From Microcoleus vaginatus HSN003 (GTDB taxonomy: Bacteria > Cyanobacteriota > Cyanobacteriia > Cyanobacteriales > Microcoleaceae): a DNA stretch of 64,000 bases. Shown piece after piece: positions 45,963 to 55,022 of the stretch. Under the pieces are notes generated by a model that was not told where the DNA came from, ran no database searches, and was given only the letters and a program-made list of their open reading frames with translations. The stretch covers positions 434,001-498,000 of the forward strand of contig NZ_CP031705.1 of the NCBI RefSeq assembly GCF_022701255.1. Direction: 5' to 3'. Both the position numbers and the translations under genes were made by a program. Positions within the stretch are counted from its first letter, which is position 1. Each line of letters starts with the position of its first letter.

Positions 45963-47372
45963 CTACTTCCTCTGCAACTTCACCCCGCGAATCGAATAAT
46001 CCAAAAGCTCAATTGGGTGCATTAAAGTAACTTCCTTTCCCTGCAACTCCAAATGCTTCTTAATTTGCAAAGAACAACCCGGATTAGAAGAAGCAATCAA
46101 CTCCGCCCCAGTATTCAGCAAATTCTCCACCTTTTGCACTCCCAATTCATCAGCAATATACGGCTGAAGCATATTATAAACCCCCGCACTCCCGCAGCAC
46201 AAAGCCGCATCCACAGGTTCTTTTAACTTCACTCCCGGAATTTGTTGCAGCAACAGACGCGGCTGCAAACTAATCTTTTGCCCGTGCAACAAATGACAAG
46301 CATCCTGATAAACAATTGTCAAATCTCCATCAATCAAAGGATTGAGTTTCGCCGTAATTCCCGCACTTGCCAAAAACTCTTGCACGTCCTTAACATTAGC
46401 AGCAAATTTCTCAGCTTTTTCCCGATATTGCGGGTCATCTGCTAAAATATGACCGTATTCTTTCAAAGTATGGCCACACCCAGCAGCGTTGATAATCACA
46501 AAATCAACGCCAGTATTTTCAAAGCTATCAATCATTTGTCTCGCCAAAGCTTTCGCCTGTTCCGCTTGGCCTTGGTGTTCCGGCAAAGCAGCACAGCATC
46601 CCTGACTTTTAGGAACCACCACCTCGCAACCGTTAGCCGTCAAAACTCGCACCGTAGCCTCGTTCACTGGCGAAAATAACAGCCGCTGCACGCAGCCTAA
46701 AATCATGCCGACTCGATAGCGTTTCTCCCCTTGTGCCGGAATTACCTCTGGTAAATTATCCCGGAAAGAATCGACAGTAACTTTCGGCAAAATTGATTCC
46801 ATCGCCGCCAAGCGGGGAAATACTTTTTTCAGCAAGCCTGTTTTGCGGACAAGTTTTGGCAGTCCTAATTTTTGATAAATAAACAGCGGTACAAGCAAAG
46901 GCCGCAATCTGTGAGGATAAGGGAAGAGATTAAAAATCAGAGTACGAATTACATTGTCCGAAAAAGTGCGTGGCTGATTTCTAGTAACTTGGTGGCGAGT
47001 TGCGGAAATTAATTTGTCGTATTGAACTCCAGACGGACAAGCTGTTACGCAGGCCAAACAGCCCAAACAAGTATCGAAATGCTGTGAGGTTGCTTCGTTT
47101 AAAGGTGCGTCGCCTTCGTTAATTGCATCCATTAAATAAATGCGGCCTCTGGGCGAATCCATTTCTTTGCCAAGTACGCGATAACTCGGACAAGTTGACA
47201 AGCAAAACCCGCAGTGCACGCAAGTATCGATTAATTTCGGATCGGGCGGATTGTTGGCGTCGAAACCTGGGATTTCGAGGGTTTCTAAGTGGGGATTTTG
47301 TGCTAGAAAATTGCTTTCTTTGGCAGGTCTTAAATCGTCGCTGGGAACTTGAGATTTTTCTGAAGTTTGCAT
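45963..47372 (-). CDS. glcF: Glycolate oxidase iron-sulfur subunit
   Basis: The electron-transfer subunit of glycolate dehydrogenase, part of photorespiratory glycolate salvage. The 469-residue protein has two 4Fe-4S motifs, CVHCGFCLSTCP and CLGCLACVTACP, and two CCG domains (GCCAALPEHQG and ALCCGSAGVYN). The length is slightly above E. coli GlcF. The start is ATG 47372. The GlcE-like gene lies upstream on the same strand, 276 bp away with a palindromic repeat between. The FMN/FAD catalytic subunit GlcD is not in the window. Confidence 0.93.
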   Translation of the reverse strand: MQTSEKSQVPSDDLRPAKESNFLAQNPHLETLEIPGFDANNPPDPKLIDTCVHCGFCLSTCPSYRVLGKEMDSPRGRIYLMDAINEGDAPLNEATSQHFDTCLGCLACVTACPSGVQYDKLISATRHQVTRNQPRTFSDNVIRTLIFNLFPYPHRLRPLLVPLFIYQKLGLPKLVRKTGLLKKVFPRLAAMESILPKVTVDSFRDNLPEVIPAQGEKRYRVGMILGCVQRLLFSPVNEATVRVLTANGCEVVVPKSQGCCAALPEHQGQAEQAKALARQMIDSFENTGVDFVIINAAGCGHTLKEYGHILADDPQYREKAEKFAANVKDVQEFLASAGITAKLNPLIDGDLTIVYQDACHLLHGQKISLQPRLLLQQIPGVKLKEPVDAALCCGSAGVYNMLQPYIADELGVQKVENLLNTGAELIASSNPGCSLQIKKHLELQGKEVTLMHPIELLDYSIRGVKLQRK

Positions 47373-47550
47373 AATATATTACCTAATTGTTTTGGTTCGT
47401 AGTAAGGACTTTAGTCCTTTCAAATTGCCAGCCTAAATCCATCAAGCCAACAAAAACTTCTCTTCTCTTCTTTTCTCTTCCTTCGCGCCTTCGCGGTTTG
47501 TTAAAAACAAATCTAATTCACAAATAGACATCTCCCGCCAAGCCAGTATT

Positions 47551-47571
47551 GAACAGGCAGGATGCCTGTTC
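47551..47571. repeat. Palindromic repeat GAACAGGCAGGATGCCTGTTC
   Basis: A copy of the palindromic family, lying between glcF and the FAD-binding gene, with CAGAAGA following. Confidence 0.8.
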
Positions 47572-47648
47572 CAGAAGAATTACTCCAGAGCTCTAATGAT
47601 TTAGACCGGAATTCAATAAAAACTGAACTCCTTACTACAAAATTTAAA

Positions 47649-49064
47649 CTAAATACCGCTGATAAAACGATGTGGACTCAAAAGATTTTCCGGGTCAAAC
47701 TGCTGTTTAATCCGCTGCATTAAAGCGATCGCACTTCCAGTATAGCCCCAAACATCTAACTGTTGCTTGATGTCGGTCGGCGCTGCTAAAACAGTCAGAA
47801 AACCGCCTTTCGCTTCGCACCCCCTGCGTACCTGCAACAGCGTTTGGGCCGTCGCCTTCTCAAACCGCAAAACCCCCAAACCGCTGCCTGCATGAATCCA
47901 AGCGTCCTGTACCGGCAATTCGTTAAGGGCCGTTACAGCTTCCGACGGTCTGATTCCTATTTTGCAAATAATTGCCGATTTTGTGCCAGAATCCCACATT
48001 GTTTCTGGCAATCTTTGCCATAACTGATGCTCATCATTCTCCCAGCAGCTAGCGCCTTGCAAACCAAACTTTTCGCCAACTTCCAGCAAGCGGGCTGATT
48101 GTTGTTTAACACTTTCTGCGATACTTTGAAATCTGACGATTAATCCCGTGCCCTTTCCTAAGCCTAATTGTGCTACTAAATCAGGTGACACCAAATCAAC
48201 GGCTGTCGGAGTCAAAGCAGAGGATAATAAGATTTGAGCCGTTTGGGACAAAGCATTAATTTCCCCTGTCAGCACTACGGTTCCCGAGGATTCAGGCAGC
48301 GGATAAACTCGGAAAGTTACTTGACTGATGACGCCCAAAGTGCCGTAAGCACCAGTAAACAGTTTCATCAAGTCGTAACCGGCGACATTTTTAACAACTC
48401 GACCTCCGGCTACCGCAATTTTACCGTCCGATCGCACAAAGGTAATTCCCAATAGCAAATCGCGCACCCCGCGATAGCGATGCCGCAAGGAACCCGCATC
48501 AGCAGTAGCGACAATGCCGCCCAAAGTTGCCTGTTGCGGATATGCTGGGTCGATCGGCAAAAATTGACCTGCTGCTGCTAAAATTTGCTGCAAATCCGCA
48601 AACTTCATCCCCGCTTCCGCAGTCACGGTTAAATCGCCCACAGCGTGCTGTACAAGTCGATTGAGGCGCGAAGTGCTGACAGCCACAAGCCCGGCTGCAT
48701 CAGGAGATACCCCTAAATCCCCCTTCAAAAGACCCACTTTGACAACATCTTGCTCCCCCCTTGTTAAGGGGGGCTGGGGGGGATCGGAGTCTAATTTTAC
48801 TAAACCGCCCCAATCAAGTTTGCTGCCACTGCCACAAGGCAAGACTGCACAGCGAGTTTGCCCAGCCCAAGCAATGACAGCCGCCAGTTCTTCCTGAGTA
48901 TTCGGGTAAACGGTACAATCTATTTTCGTGTCGGGGGCAACTGCTTTTTCTACCCGTTCTTGCCAACATGGCTCTGTATCTTGCCAGCGACAGATGCCAG
49001 CAGTCCCGACAATACTTTCTAATTCTTGTGTGCTTACGTAATTTTCGGTAGAAAAAGATTTCAT
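47649..49064 (-). CDS. glcE: FAD-binding oxidoreductase, GlcE-like glycolate oxidase subunit
   Basis: A 471-residue protein of the FAD-binding type-4 (PCMH) fold: AVLPCGSGSKLDWGG, VTAEAGMKFADLQQILAAAG, DPAYPQQATLGGIVATADAG, GGRVVKNVAGYDLMKLFTGA and the C-terminal RIKQQFDPENLLSPHRF. It sits with glcF and so is probably the GlcE subunit. It is longer than E. coli GlcE (about 350), partly from residues around 110 and the C-terminus, so the precise role is inferred from context. I start at 49064 (MKSFSTENYV); the frame extends to 49118 over a hydrophobic non-conserved stretch. Confidence 0.87.
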   Translation of the reverse strand: MKSFSTENYVSTQELESIVGTAGICRWQDTEPCWQERVEKAVAPDTKIDCTVYPNTQEELAAVIAWAGQTRCAVLPCGSGSKLDWGGLVKLDSDPPQPPLTRGEQDVVKVGLLKGDLGVSPDAAGLVAVSTSRLNRLVQHAVGDLTVTAEAGMKFADLQQILAAAGQFLPIDPAYPQQATLGGIVATADAGSLRHRYRGVRDLLLGITFVRSDGKIAVAGGRVVKNVAGYDLMKLFTGAYGTLGVISQVTFRVYPLPESSGTVVLTGEINALSQTAQILLSSALTPTAVDLVSPDLVAQLGLGKGTGLIVRFQSIAESVKQQSARLLEVGEKFGLQGASCWENDEHQLWQRLPETMWDSGTKSAIICKIGIRPSEAVTALNELPVQDAWIHAGSGLGVLRFEKATAQTLLQVRRGCEAKGGFLTVLAAPTDIKQQLDVWGYTGSAIALMQRIKQQFDPENLLSPHRFISGI

Positions 49065-49149
49065 GAAGGTTATCAGACGCCCGGTAAGAAAAATTATCAA
49101 AACACTGCCTAAAACCATTAAATATTAATACGGGGCCGATATTCAAAAC

Positions 49150-50625
49150 ATGAAAAAACAAATGTCTCAAAACCGAATTTCTCTGGGAATTACCGGTCTC
49201 AACGAAGTGATTGGCGGTGGCCTAATTCCTCAACGCTCTTATTTGGTGCGCGGCGGCCCGGGTACTGGCAAGACTACACTGGGCTTTCACTTTTTGGCAG
49301 CAGGTGTGGCTGTGGGAGAAACGCCCCTGTTTATTACTTTAGGAGAACCCGAAGCGCAATTGCGGGCCAATGCCACAAGTCTCGGTTTTGATATGGAAGC
49401 GATGGCGTTCCTGGATTTGAGCCCATCGTCAGAATTTTTTACAGAAGTTCAGACTTATGACATTTTCTCCCCCTCCGAGGTTGAGCGAGAACCGACTACA
49501 CAAAAGATTATTGAGCGAGTCCAAGCTGTCAAGCCACAACGGGTGTTTTTGGACGCAATCACTCAATTTCGCTACTTAGCTGCGGATGAGTTTCAGTTTC
49601 GCAAGCAAGTTCTGTCTTTTCTGCGGTTTTTGGTGGAAGGGGGGGCGACGGTGGTGTTTACCTCCGAAGGCACATCAAGTGCTCCCGACGACGATTTGCA
49701 ATTCATCAGCGACGGAGTAATTTATTTAGAACTATTGAAAGAAGGACGCGCCCTGTCTGTCACCAAGCTGCGAGGCTCCAACTTCCGCAGCGGCCGCCAT
49801 TCGCTGCGCCTGACTCAGGCTGGTATGGAGGTATTTCCGCGACTGCTACCGGACAACTATCAACAGGATTTTGTTGCTGAAGCAATTTCTTCTGGGGTTC
49901 CAGAAATTGACGAACTACTGCACGGGGGACTGGAACGGGGGACAGTGACGGTGATTACCGGGCCTAGCGGCGTTGGTAAAACGACGGTGGGCATTCAGTT
50001 TATGAAGGAAGCAGCAGGAAGGGGGGAGCGATCGGTAGTTTACATTTTTGAGGAGTCAACTTCAACTCTGCAGCGCCGCTGCGAATCAGTTAACATCCCG
50101 GTTGGGGCGATGATGGGGCAAGGAAGTCTTTCCGTGATACCCGTGGAACCTCTGCTGTACTCGCCGGATCAGTTTGCCTGTATGGTACGCCAGGAGGTAG
50201 AGCAGGAAAAGACGCGGATTGTGATGATTGACGGTATTTCTGGCTATCAGCTTTCGATGCAGGGGCAAGATTTGGTGCACAATTTGCACGCTTTGTGCAA
50301 GTATCTCAAGAATATGGGAGTCACCGTTATCTTGATTAATGAGATAGAAGCCATTAGCGGAGATTTTCGGCTGACCGAGATCGGGATTAGCTATTTGGCG
50401 GATAATCTTCTGTTTATACGCTATCTGGAACGCCAACTGGAGAATAGGACAGAAATCCGCAAGGCGATCGGAGTAATTAAAAAACGAGTCAGCAATTTCG
50501 AGAGAACTCTGCGAGAACTCCAGATTACTCGCTACGGCATCAAAGTCAGCAAACCGATAGGGGGGCTGCGCGGCATTTTGAGTTCGGCGCCGGTGTGGAT
50601 TGAGGGGGGAGTAGATGAAGATTGA
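49150..50625 (+). CDS. KaiC-like two-domain RecA-type ATPase
   Basis: A 491-residue protein with two KaiC domains. Walker A sites are GGPGTGKTT (Lys41) and GPSGVGKTT (Lys277). It aligns with KaiC through CII, ending at KPIGGLRGILSSAPVWIEG, but lacks the KaiC C-terminal tail that binds KaiA. At the position of the KaiC Ser431-Thr432 phosphosite, it has Ser414-Tyr415 (IGISYLADN). It is therefore a KaiC homologue outside the clock kaiABC group, perhaps a signalling ATPase. No kaiA or kaiB nearby. A response regulator and histidine kinase follow on the same strand after 570 bp. Confidence 0.9.
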   Translation: MKKQMSQNRISLGITGLNEVIGGGLIPQRSYLVRGGPGTGKTTLGFHFLAAGVAVGETPLFITLGEPEAQLRANATSLGFDMEAMAFLDLSPSSEFFTEVQTYDIFSPSEVEREPTTQKIIERVQAVKPQRVFLDAITQFRYLAADEFQFRKQVLSFLRFLVEGGATVVFTSEGTSSAPDDDLQFISDGVIYLELLKEGRALSVTKLRGSNFRSGRHSLRLTQAGMEVFPRLLPDNYQQDFVAEAISSGVPEIDELLHGGLERGTVTVITGPSGVGKTTVGIQFMKEAAGRGERSVVYIFEESTSTLQRRCESVNIPVGAMMGQGSLSVIPVEPLLYSPDQFACMVRQEVEQEKTRIVMIDGISGYQLSMQGQDLVHNLHALCKYLKNMGVTVILINEIEAISGDFRLTEIGISYLADNLLFIRYLERQLENRTEIRKAIGVIKKRVSNFERTLRELQITRYGIKVSKPIGGLRGILSSAPVWIEGGVDED

Positions 50626-51194
50626 ATCGGGATTTGTGCTGCTGTTTTGGGGCAATTGCAGCTAATTTGGGAGCCGTGAATCTACTAATTAGTAGGGGGG
50701 CACCTCACCACTAGCTTTAGTGCGCGCACCGCGCACCTCACCACTCGCCTAAGTTCTGGAAAACTTAAATATATTGGTAAATTTGTGTATTTTTCGACTT
50801 TTATAGCAGTTTTCGCTTCTATGAAATACAGTATGGGGACAGGGCGCGGGGCCGTGTCCCGTGTCAGATCATCTGTACTTCACTCAACTGAAAACCAATG
50901 TAATCCCTCGCCGGAAAGTAAGCTAATACCAGATAAAAAAAGAATCCAACTTTAGACCACATCCCAACCCATATATAATCAGTCGGGAGCATCTCAATGA
51001 AAGCAGCCAAGCCCAAAATTGGAGTTAGGAGCCAGGAGTCAGGAGTCAGGAGGAAAGAGTCAGAAGGAAGCAGGAAGAAGAAGTGTTTTTACAAATATGA
51101 GATGCTCCCAATCAGTCACTCCCCCTTCTAAAATCTAAAATCTAAAATCTAAAATCTAAAATGGTTATAACCCGTATTCACAGGAAGCTGATAA
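50626..51194. other. Intergenic region with repeats before the response regulator
   Basis: Contains a GCACCTCACCACT repeat (twice at about 50700-50745, and a variant at about 62307), a GTGCGCGCACCGCGCAC palindrome near 50720, GGAGTCAGGA-type repeats at about 51027-51050 and a TAAAATC heptamer array at 51127-51162. No gene seen. Confidence 0.55.
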
Positions 51195-51566
51195 ATGACT
51201 GGCACTTCAATAATTTTAGCCGTAGACCGCAATCAGCGAAACTTGGAACTATTAGCACAATTTCTCAATAAAGAAGGATACCAGATGATCGCGGCTTATA
51301 ACTTTGAAGAGGTTGCACAAGCTATCAGTCAGCCTGCTAGGATCGGGATGGCTTTAGTAGATATTTCTGGTTTCGATCGCCGGATTTGGGAGTGCTGCGA
51401 ACAACTGCGAAATCACCAAATCCCTTTTCTGATACTCTCGCCCAAACAAAGCGCTGCTATTCAGCACGAAAGCCTCTGCCACGGTGCTCGGAATATGTTG
51501 GTAAAACCTTTGATCGTTAGAGATTTGCTGGGAATTGTTCACAGCTTGCTAGGAGAACCTGCGTGA
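51195..51566 (+). CDS. Response regulator, single receiver domain
   Basis: A 123-residue CheY-like receiver without an output domain. The acceptor Asp56 (ALVDIS), the Asp near the N-terminus (AVDRNQR) and Lys104 (LVKPL) are present, so it should be phosphorylatable. It overlaps the kinase gene by 4 bp (GTGA), so the two are coupled. It probably relays between the kinase and another component. The KaiC-like ATPase upstream is a candidate partner by proximity only. Confidence 0.88.
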   Translation: MTGTSIILAVDRNQRNLELLAQFLNKEGYQMIAAYNFEEVAQAISQPARIGMALVDISGFDRRIWECCEQLRNHQIPFLILSPKQSAAIQHESLCHGARNMLVKPLIVRDLLGIVHSLLGEPA

Positions 51567-52723
51567 GTAACATTTTATTGCTTGTCGAACAGAAAGAAAA
51601 TCGCCGCTTGTTATTAGAATGGCTAGCAGTTTATTATGAGGTAGTGCTGCCAAACTCAACCGAAAATAGTGATGATTTTTTACCCTTTAATCAATCTTTT
51701 GACCTGGCGATAATTGACGGTATTGCCCTGAAACGCCATTGGCAATGGGTGGCCGCCCAAAAAGAGGCAGAGCACCCGGTATGCTTGCCTTTTCTTTTGA
51801 TTACATCACGTTCGGATGTAGGGATGGCAACGCAGTTTATTTGGCAAAGTATTGACGATTTGATTATCGCTCCGATCGAGAAGATCGAATTGCAAGCGCG
51901 GGTGGAGATTTTGCTGCGATCGCGCCAGTTGTCTTTAACTCTCAAATTGTCTCACGACCAACTCGATCGCACTCTGCAAACAGCCCAGGAACTCAACGAG
52001 ATGAAAACATCTTTGCTGTACATGATTGCCCACGACGTTCGCAATCCTTTGAATTTTATTATCGGCACTACACAACTTCTTAAAAAGTACAAATTGACAT
52101 TAACAGAGGAGAAAACAGAAGAACTTCTAGACAAAACTCAAGCCGCCGCCAAAGGCATCGATCTGTTATTAGATGATGTTCTGCTGCTGGGGCGTGTTGA
52201 GTCAGGAAAAACCGGGTTTTCCTTGCTACCGATAGACTTAGCAAAGTTTTGTAATGAGTTAGTAGGGGAATTTCAGAACAGCCTGAAGTTGAAACCTGAA
52301 AATGATCGGGTGACGCTAATTTTTATAAATAAGCATCCATCCGCGATGGCGTGTTTGGAGGTAAGCTTGCTCCGGCGCATTCTGGGCAATTTGCTGTCAA
52401 ATGCTATTAAGTATTCTCCCCCAAATACCGAAGTAATCTTTGAATTAAAAGTTACTGAAACTGAGGCTGTTTTTTCGGTACAGGATGCAGGAATTGGCAT
52501 ACCTGCCGCCGACCAAGAACGGTTGTTTGATTCATTTTACCGGGCTAAAAATGTCGGTCGAATTCCCGGTACTGGACTGGGGCTGAGCATTGTTAAAAAA
52601 TGCGTGGACTTGCACGGTGGCGAAATTACTTTGATCAGTGAAGAAGGCGTCGGCAGTATATTTACAGTAACCCTGCCGATCGCCAAACCTGCAAAAAATC
52701 AACTCTCGCCTGCAACGCCTTAA
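51563..52723 (+). CDS. Histidine kinase with degenerate N-terminal receiver
   Basis: A 386-residue protein. Residues 1-120 are receiver-like: the central Asp is kept (LAIIDGIAL), but the acidic pair is replaced (VEQKENR) and the conserved Lys is Ala (IIAPIEK), so it is a pseudo-receiver. A linker helix leads to the H-box MIAHDVRNPL (His157), then the N-box LLSNAIKYSP, G1 DAGIGIP, F-box and G2 GTGLGLSIVKK. No transmembrane segment is visible, so it is cytosolic. The start is GTG 51563, overlapping the response regulator stop. The signal may enter through protein-protein contact at the pseudo-receiver. Confidence 0.9.
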   Translation: MSNILLLVEQKENRRLLLEWLAVYYEVVLPNSTENSDDFLPFNQSFDLAIIDGIALKRHWQWVAAQKEAEHPVCLPFLLITSRSDVGMATQFIWQSIDDLIIAPIEKIELQARVEILLRSRQLSLTLKLSHDQLDRTLQTAQELNEMKTSLLYMIAHDVRNPLNFIIGTTQLLKKYKLTLTEEKTEELLDKTQAAAKGIDLLLDDVLLLGRVESGKTGFSLLPIDLAKFCNELVGEFQNSLKLKPENDRVTLIFINKHPSAMACLEVSLLRRILGNLLSNAIKYSPPNTEVIFELKVTETEAVFSVQDAGIGIPAADQERLFDSFYRAKNVGRIPGTGLGLSIVKKCVDLHGGEITLISEEGVGSIFTVTLPIAKPAKNQLSPATP

Positions 52724-53132
52724 ACTAGATGCAGGCCGTATATTGGGATAGTCATCGATGAATTTGACGATCGGGTGAGGCTATAGGTGGTAGTGTGACC
52801 ATGAGATGTATCCTCAAAAAACTGATAACAGCCGATCGTCAAGTGATGAAATTGAGCAGCGTCGTTCCAGAAGTGATCAACGAGCGGGATAACTGGCGAT
52901 CGACGAGCGGGAGAATTGGCGATCTTTCCTCAAAGCTCGATCGACCTCGTAATAAATGTTGAACGCACCCAAAAATAATTAGATACTATACAAAACTTAT
53001 CCCGAGTTGCCAGACTTTATATTTCTGAAAAAAAGCGACCCAACAACCGTCACATCTTAGAGGATCTGATGAGTATTTTAACACTTTAAAAGTGGTTAAT
53101 CAACTCTTTTATGAATTATTGTCGGACTACAA
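52724..53132. other. Intergenic region downstream of the kinase
   Basis: About 410 bp between convergent genes. It has GATCGACGAGCGGGA-type imperfect repeats near 52875-52915. No gene, terminator or known RNA recognised. Confidence 0.4.
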
Positions 53133-54662
53133 TCAATCAAGAGTTGAAGAGCGATCGCCTGAGCTTTCAGGCCCAGAGTCCAACTGTTCAACTATTAATG
53201 GTTGAAACCTGATATTTCCCGGTTCAATTGGCACTTTTCTCCACCAAGCTGGCAACAAGAGCAGCCAAAACTTACCCAAAGACACAGAACGCTGCTCGCG
53301 AACAAAAACCAAGGGCAGGAGAGCCGCCACTCGTAAGACGGCTGAGAGGGCAAACACCCCTGGCAAGCCACCGAGATTGGTCAAAGTGGCGATAAAGCCA
53401 CCAAGGGTGATTCCGATTGCCCCAGCGACACCAGGAACCGCCGCGGCGATCGCAAAGTATATCGACTGATTCAACAGTGGTGTCACAGACATCATCAAAT
53501 TACCACTGCACAGGTCGATCGCCGCCCACGTTGCACCGCCGATGATGTGCAACAGCGGGAACCACACCCATATAAAAATTGGAGCCGTTCCAGCTTCTAG
53601 CCAGAGCAGAGGGGTCAGAGCCACCAAGATTCCCACTACTATCATGATCGGGCGATTCCCAACCCGGTCAGCCAGTTTGCCCCAAAAAACCAGCAGCAGT
53701 AAGTTAGCACCCGCTCCTAAGCTGTTGTAGAGCGTTACCACACTCACATCTATACTTAGGTTATCCAGCAGATAGAGGTTAAAGAAGGGAGCGCTGATGT
53801 TAACGGCAAAGCTCCATAGAGCAGAGTAAAGCAAAAACTTTAAAAAATTGGGTTCCTTGAGAAAGCTAAAAATTGTCCCTATGGATGATTTTTCGCCTGT
53901 ATCTAAATGCGTGACGTGTACAAGCTTTGGGTTCACATCGCTCATAAAGAACTGAAAACCTAGACTGATGATGCCAAGCACAATTCCTAAAACCAAGATG
54001 GCACTGTAACCTTGGAGCCTTCCACCGGGCCAGTTCGATACCACTAGAGCCAGCAACGGCACACCAATGAGATTCGTCAAGCTGACAGCACTATTGCGAA
54101 AGCCAAAATACCGCCCGCGCAACCGCTGAGGTACTAAAACCGCCAACCAGCTCAAGAAGGAAGCACGACCCAAAGATTCTAAGACTTGAGTTACCCAGAT
54201 GATTGCCAATGTCAACTGCACTAGCTGAGATCCAGCGAGATGAAATGAGCCTCCCAACCACATTGCTGGCACGAGAATCAGCCACAGCAGTCGCGACATT
54301 CCGAAAATCCAGAGGGAATACCAGTGGCGGCTCTGCAGTCGGTCTCCGATATAAGCTCCCAAGGGTTGGAGCAGATTTACCAGTTGAGGAATGGAGGCGA
54401 GCATACCAATTTCGACTGGGCCAGCCCCTAAATCCAGCAAGAAATTACTGAGCAACGCACCGCCGATGATGCTGTAAAAAAGCGTAGCGAAGACACTCTC
54501 CAAAGTTAGTGCTCTGAGGCTTGACCGAGTTTCAGGTTTGGAAAGTTTTAGAGGCGAATTGGTCAGAAGTACCGTCTCTGGTATGGCTATATCCTCTTGG
54601 ATTTCCTGAAGAGGGAGAGGATTCGTTCCTACTAAGCTGTAATCTTCTTGTGTTTCGAGCAT
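53133..54662 (-). CDS. MFS transporter
   Basis: A 509-residue major facilitator with about twelve membrane spans. Typical features are ESVFATLFYSIIGGALLSNF (first helix) and the loop 8-9-type motif GKLADRVGNRPIMIVVG. The N-terminal 35 residues are hydrophilic. The loop LVPQRLRGRYFGFRNS is conserved in a bacterial group of unknown substrate. The start ATG at 54662 is the first before the membrane domain. It is flanked by spacers on both sides, so it is probably transcribed alone. Confidence 0.88.
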   Translation of the reverse strand: MLETQEDYSLVGTNPLPLQEIQEDIAIPETVLLTNSPLKLSKPETRSSLRALTLESVFATLFYSIIGGALLSNFLLDLGAGPVEIGMLASIPQLVNLLQPLGAYIGDRLQSRHWYSLWIFGMSRLLWLILVPAMWLGGSFHLAGSQLVQLTLAIIWVTQVLESLGRASFLSWLAVLVPQRLRGRYFGFRNSAVSLTNLIGVPLLALVVSNWPGGRLQGYSAILVLGIVLGIISLGFQFFMSDVNPKLVHVTHLDTGEKSSIGTIFSFLKEPNFLKFLLYSALWSFAVNISAPFFNLYLLDNLSIDVSVVTLYNSLGAGANLLLLVFWGKLADRVGNRPIMIVVGILVALTPLLWLEAGTAPIFIWVWFPLLHIIGGATWAAIDLCSGNLMMSVTPLLNQSIYFAIAAAVPGVAGAIGITLGGFIATLTNLGGLPGVFALSAVLRVAALLPLVFVREQRSVSLGKFWLLLLPAWWRKVPIEPGNIRFQPLIVEQLDSGPESSGDRSSTLD

Positions 54663-55022
54663 ACTGGATAGCCAATAGATGAGCTGCTACGCAGCTTAAT
54701 TGTATAATATAAGGTTAAGTATTTTAAGGAACACAGCCTAGAGATGCAAGCTAAAAATCATTTCTCTCAAAAGCCAAAAGAAAGATTACTTAAATAAATT
54801 AGAGAAAATAAGAGTGCCCAAATTAGAGAATAATTCTTAATTGCATTATTAATTAATCAATAAAAAGCTAAGTTTTTATGAATTTTCTATGCGCCAGTAG
54901 GTTACGGGATTTTTCAGGGTGAACCCGATAAAATAGAGACATTTTCACATGGAAAAAGTCAAGGTAACTCTCAGAGACCTACTTGTTAGTATGAATAAAG
55001 GTTGGTAAAAATGAGAACCCAA
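54663..55022. other. AT-rich intergenic region
   Basis: About 360 bp. It should hold the MFS promoter. It includes AATTAATTAATC-type sequence near 54845-54860. No gene or repeat family recognised. Confidence 0.4.
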
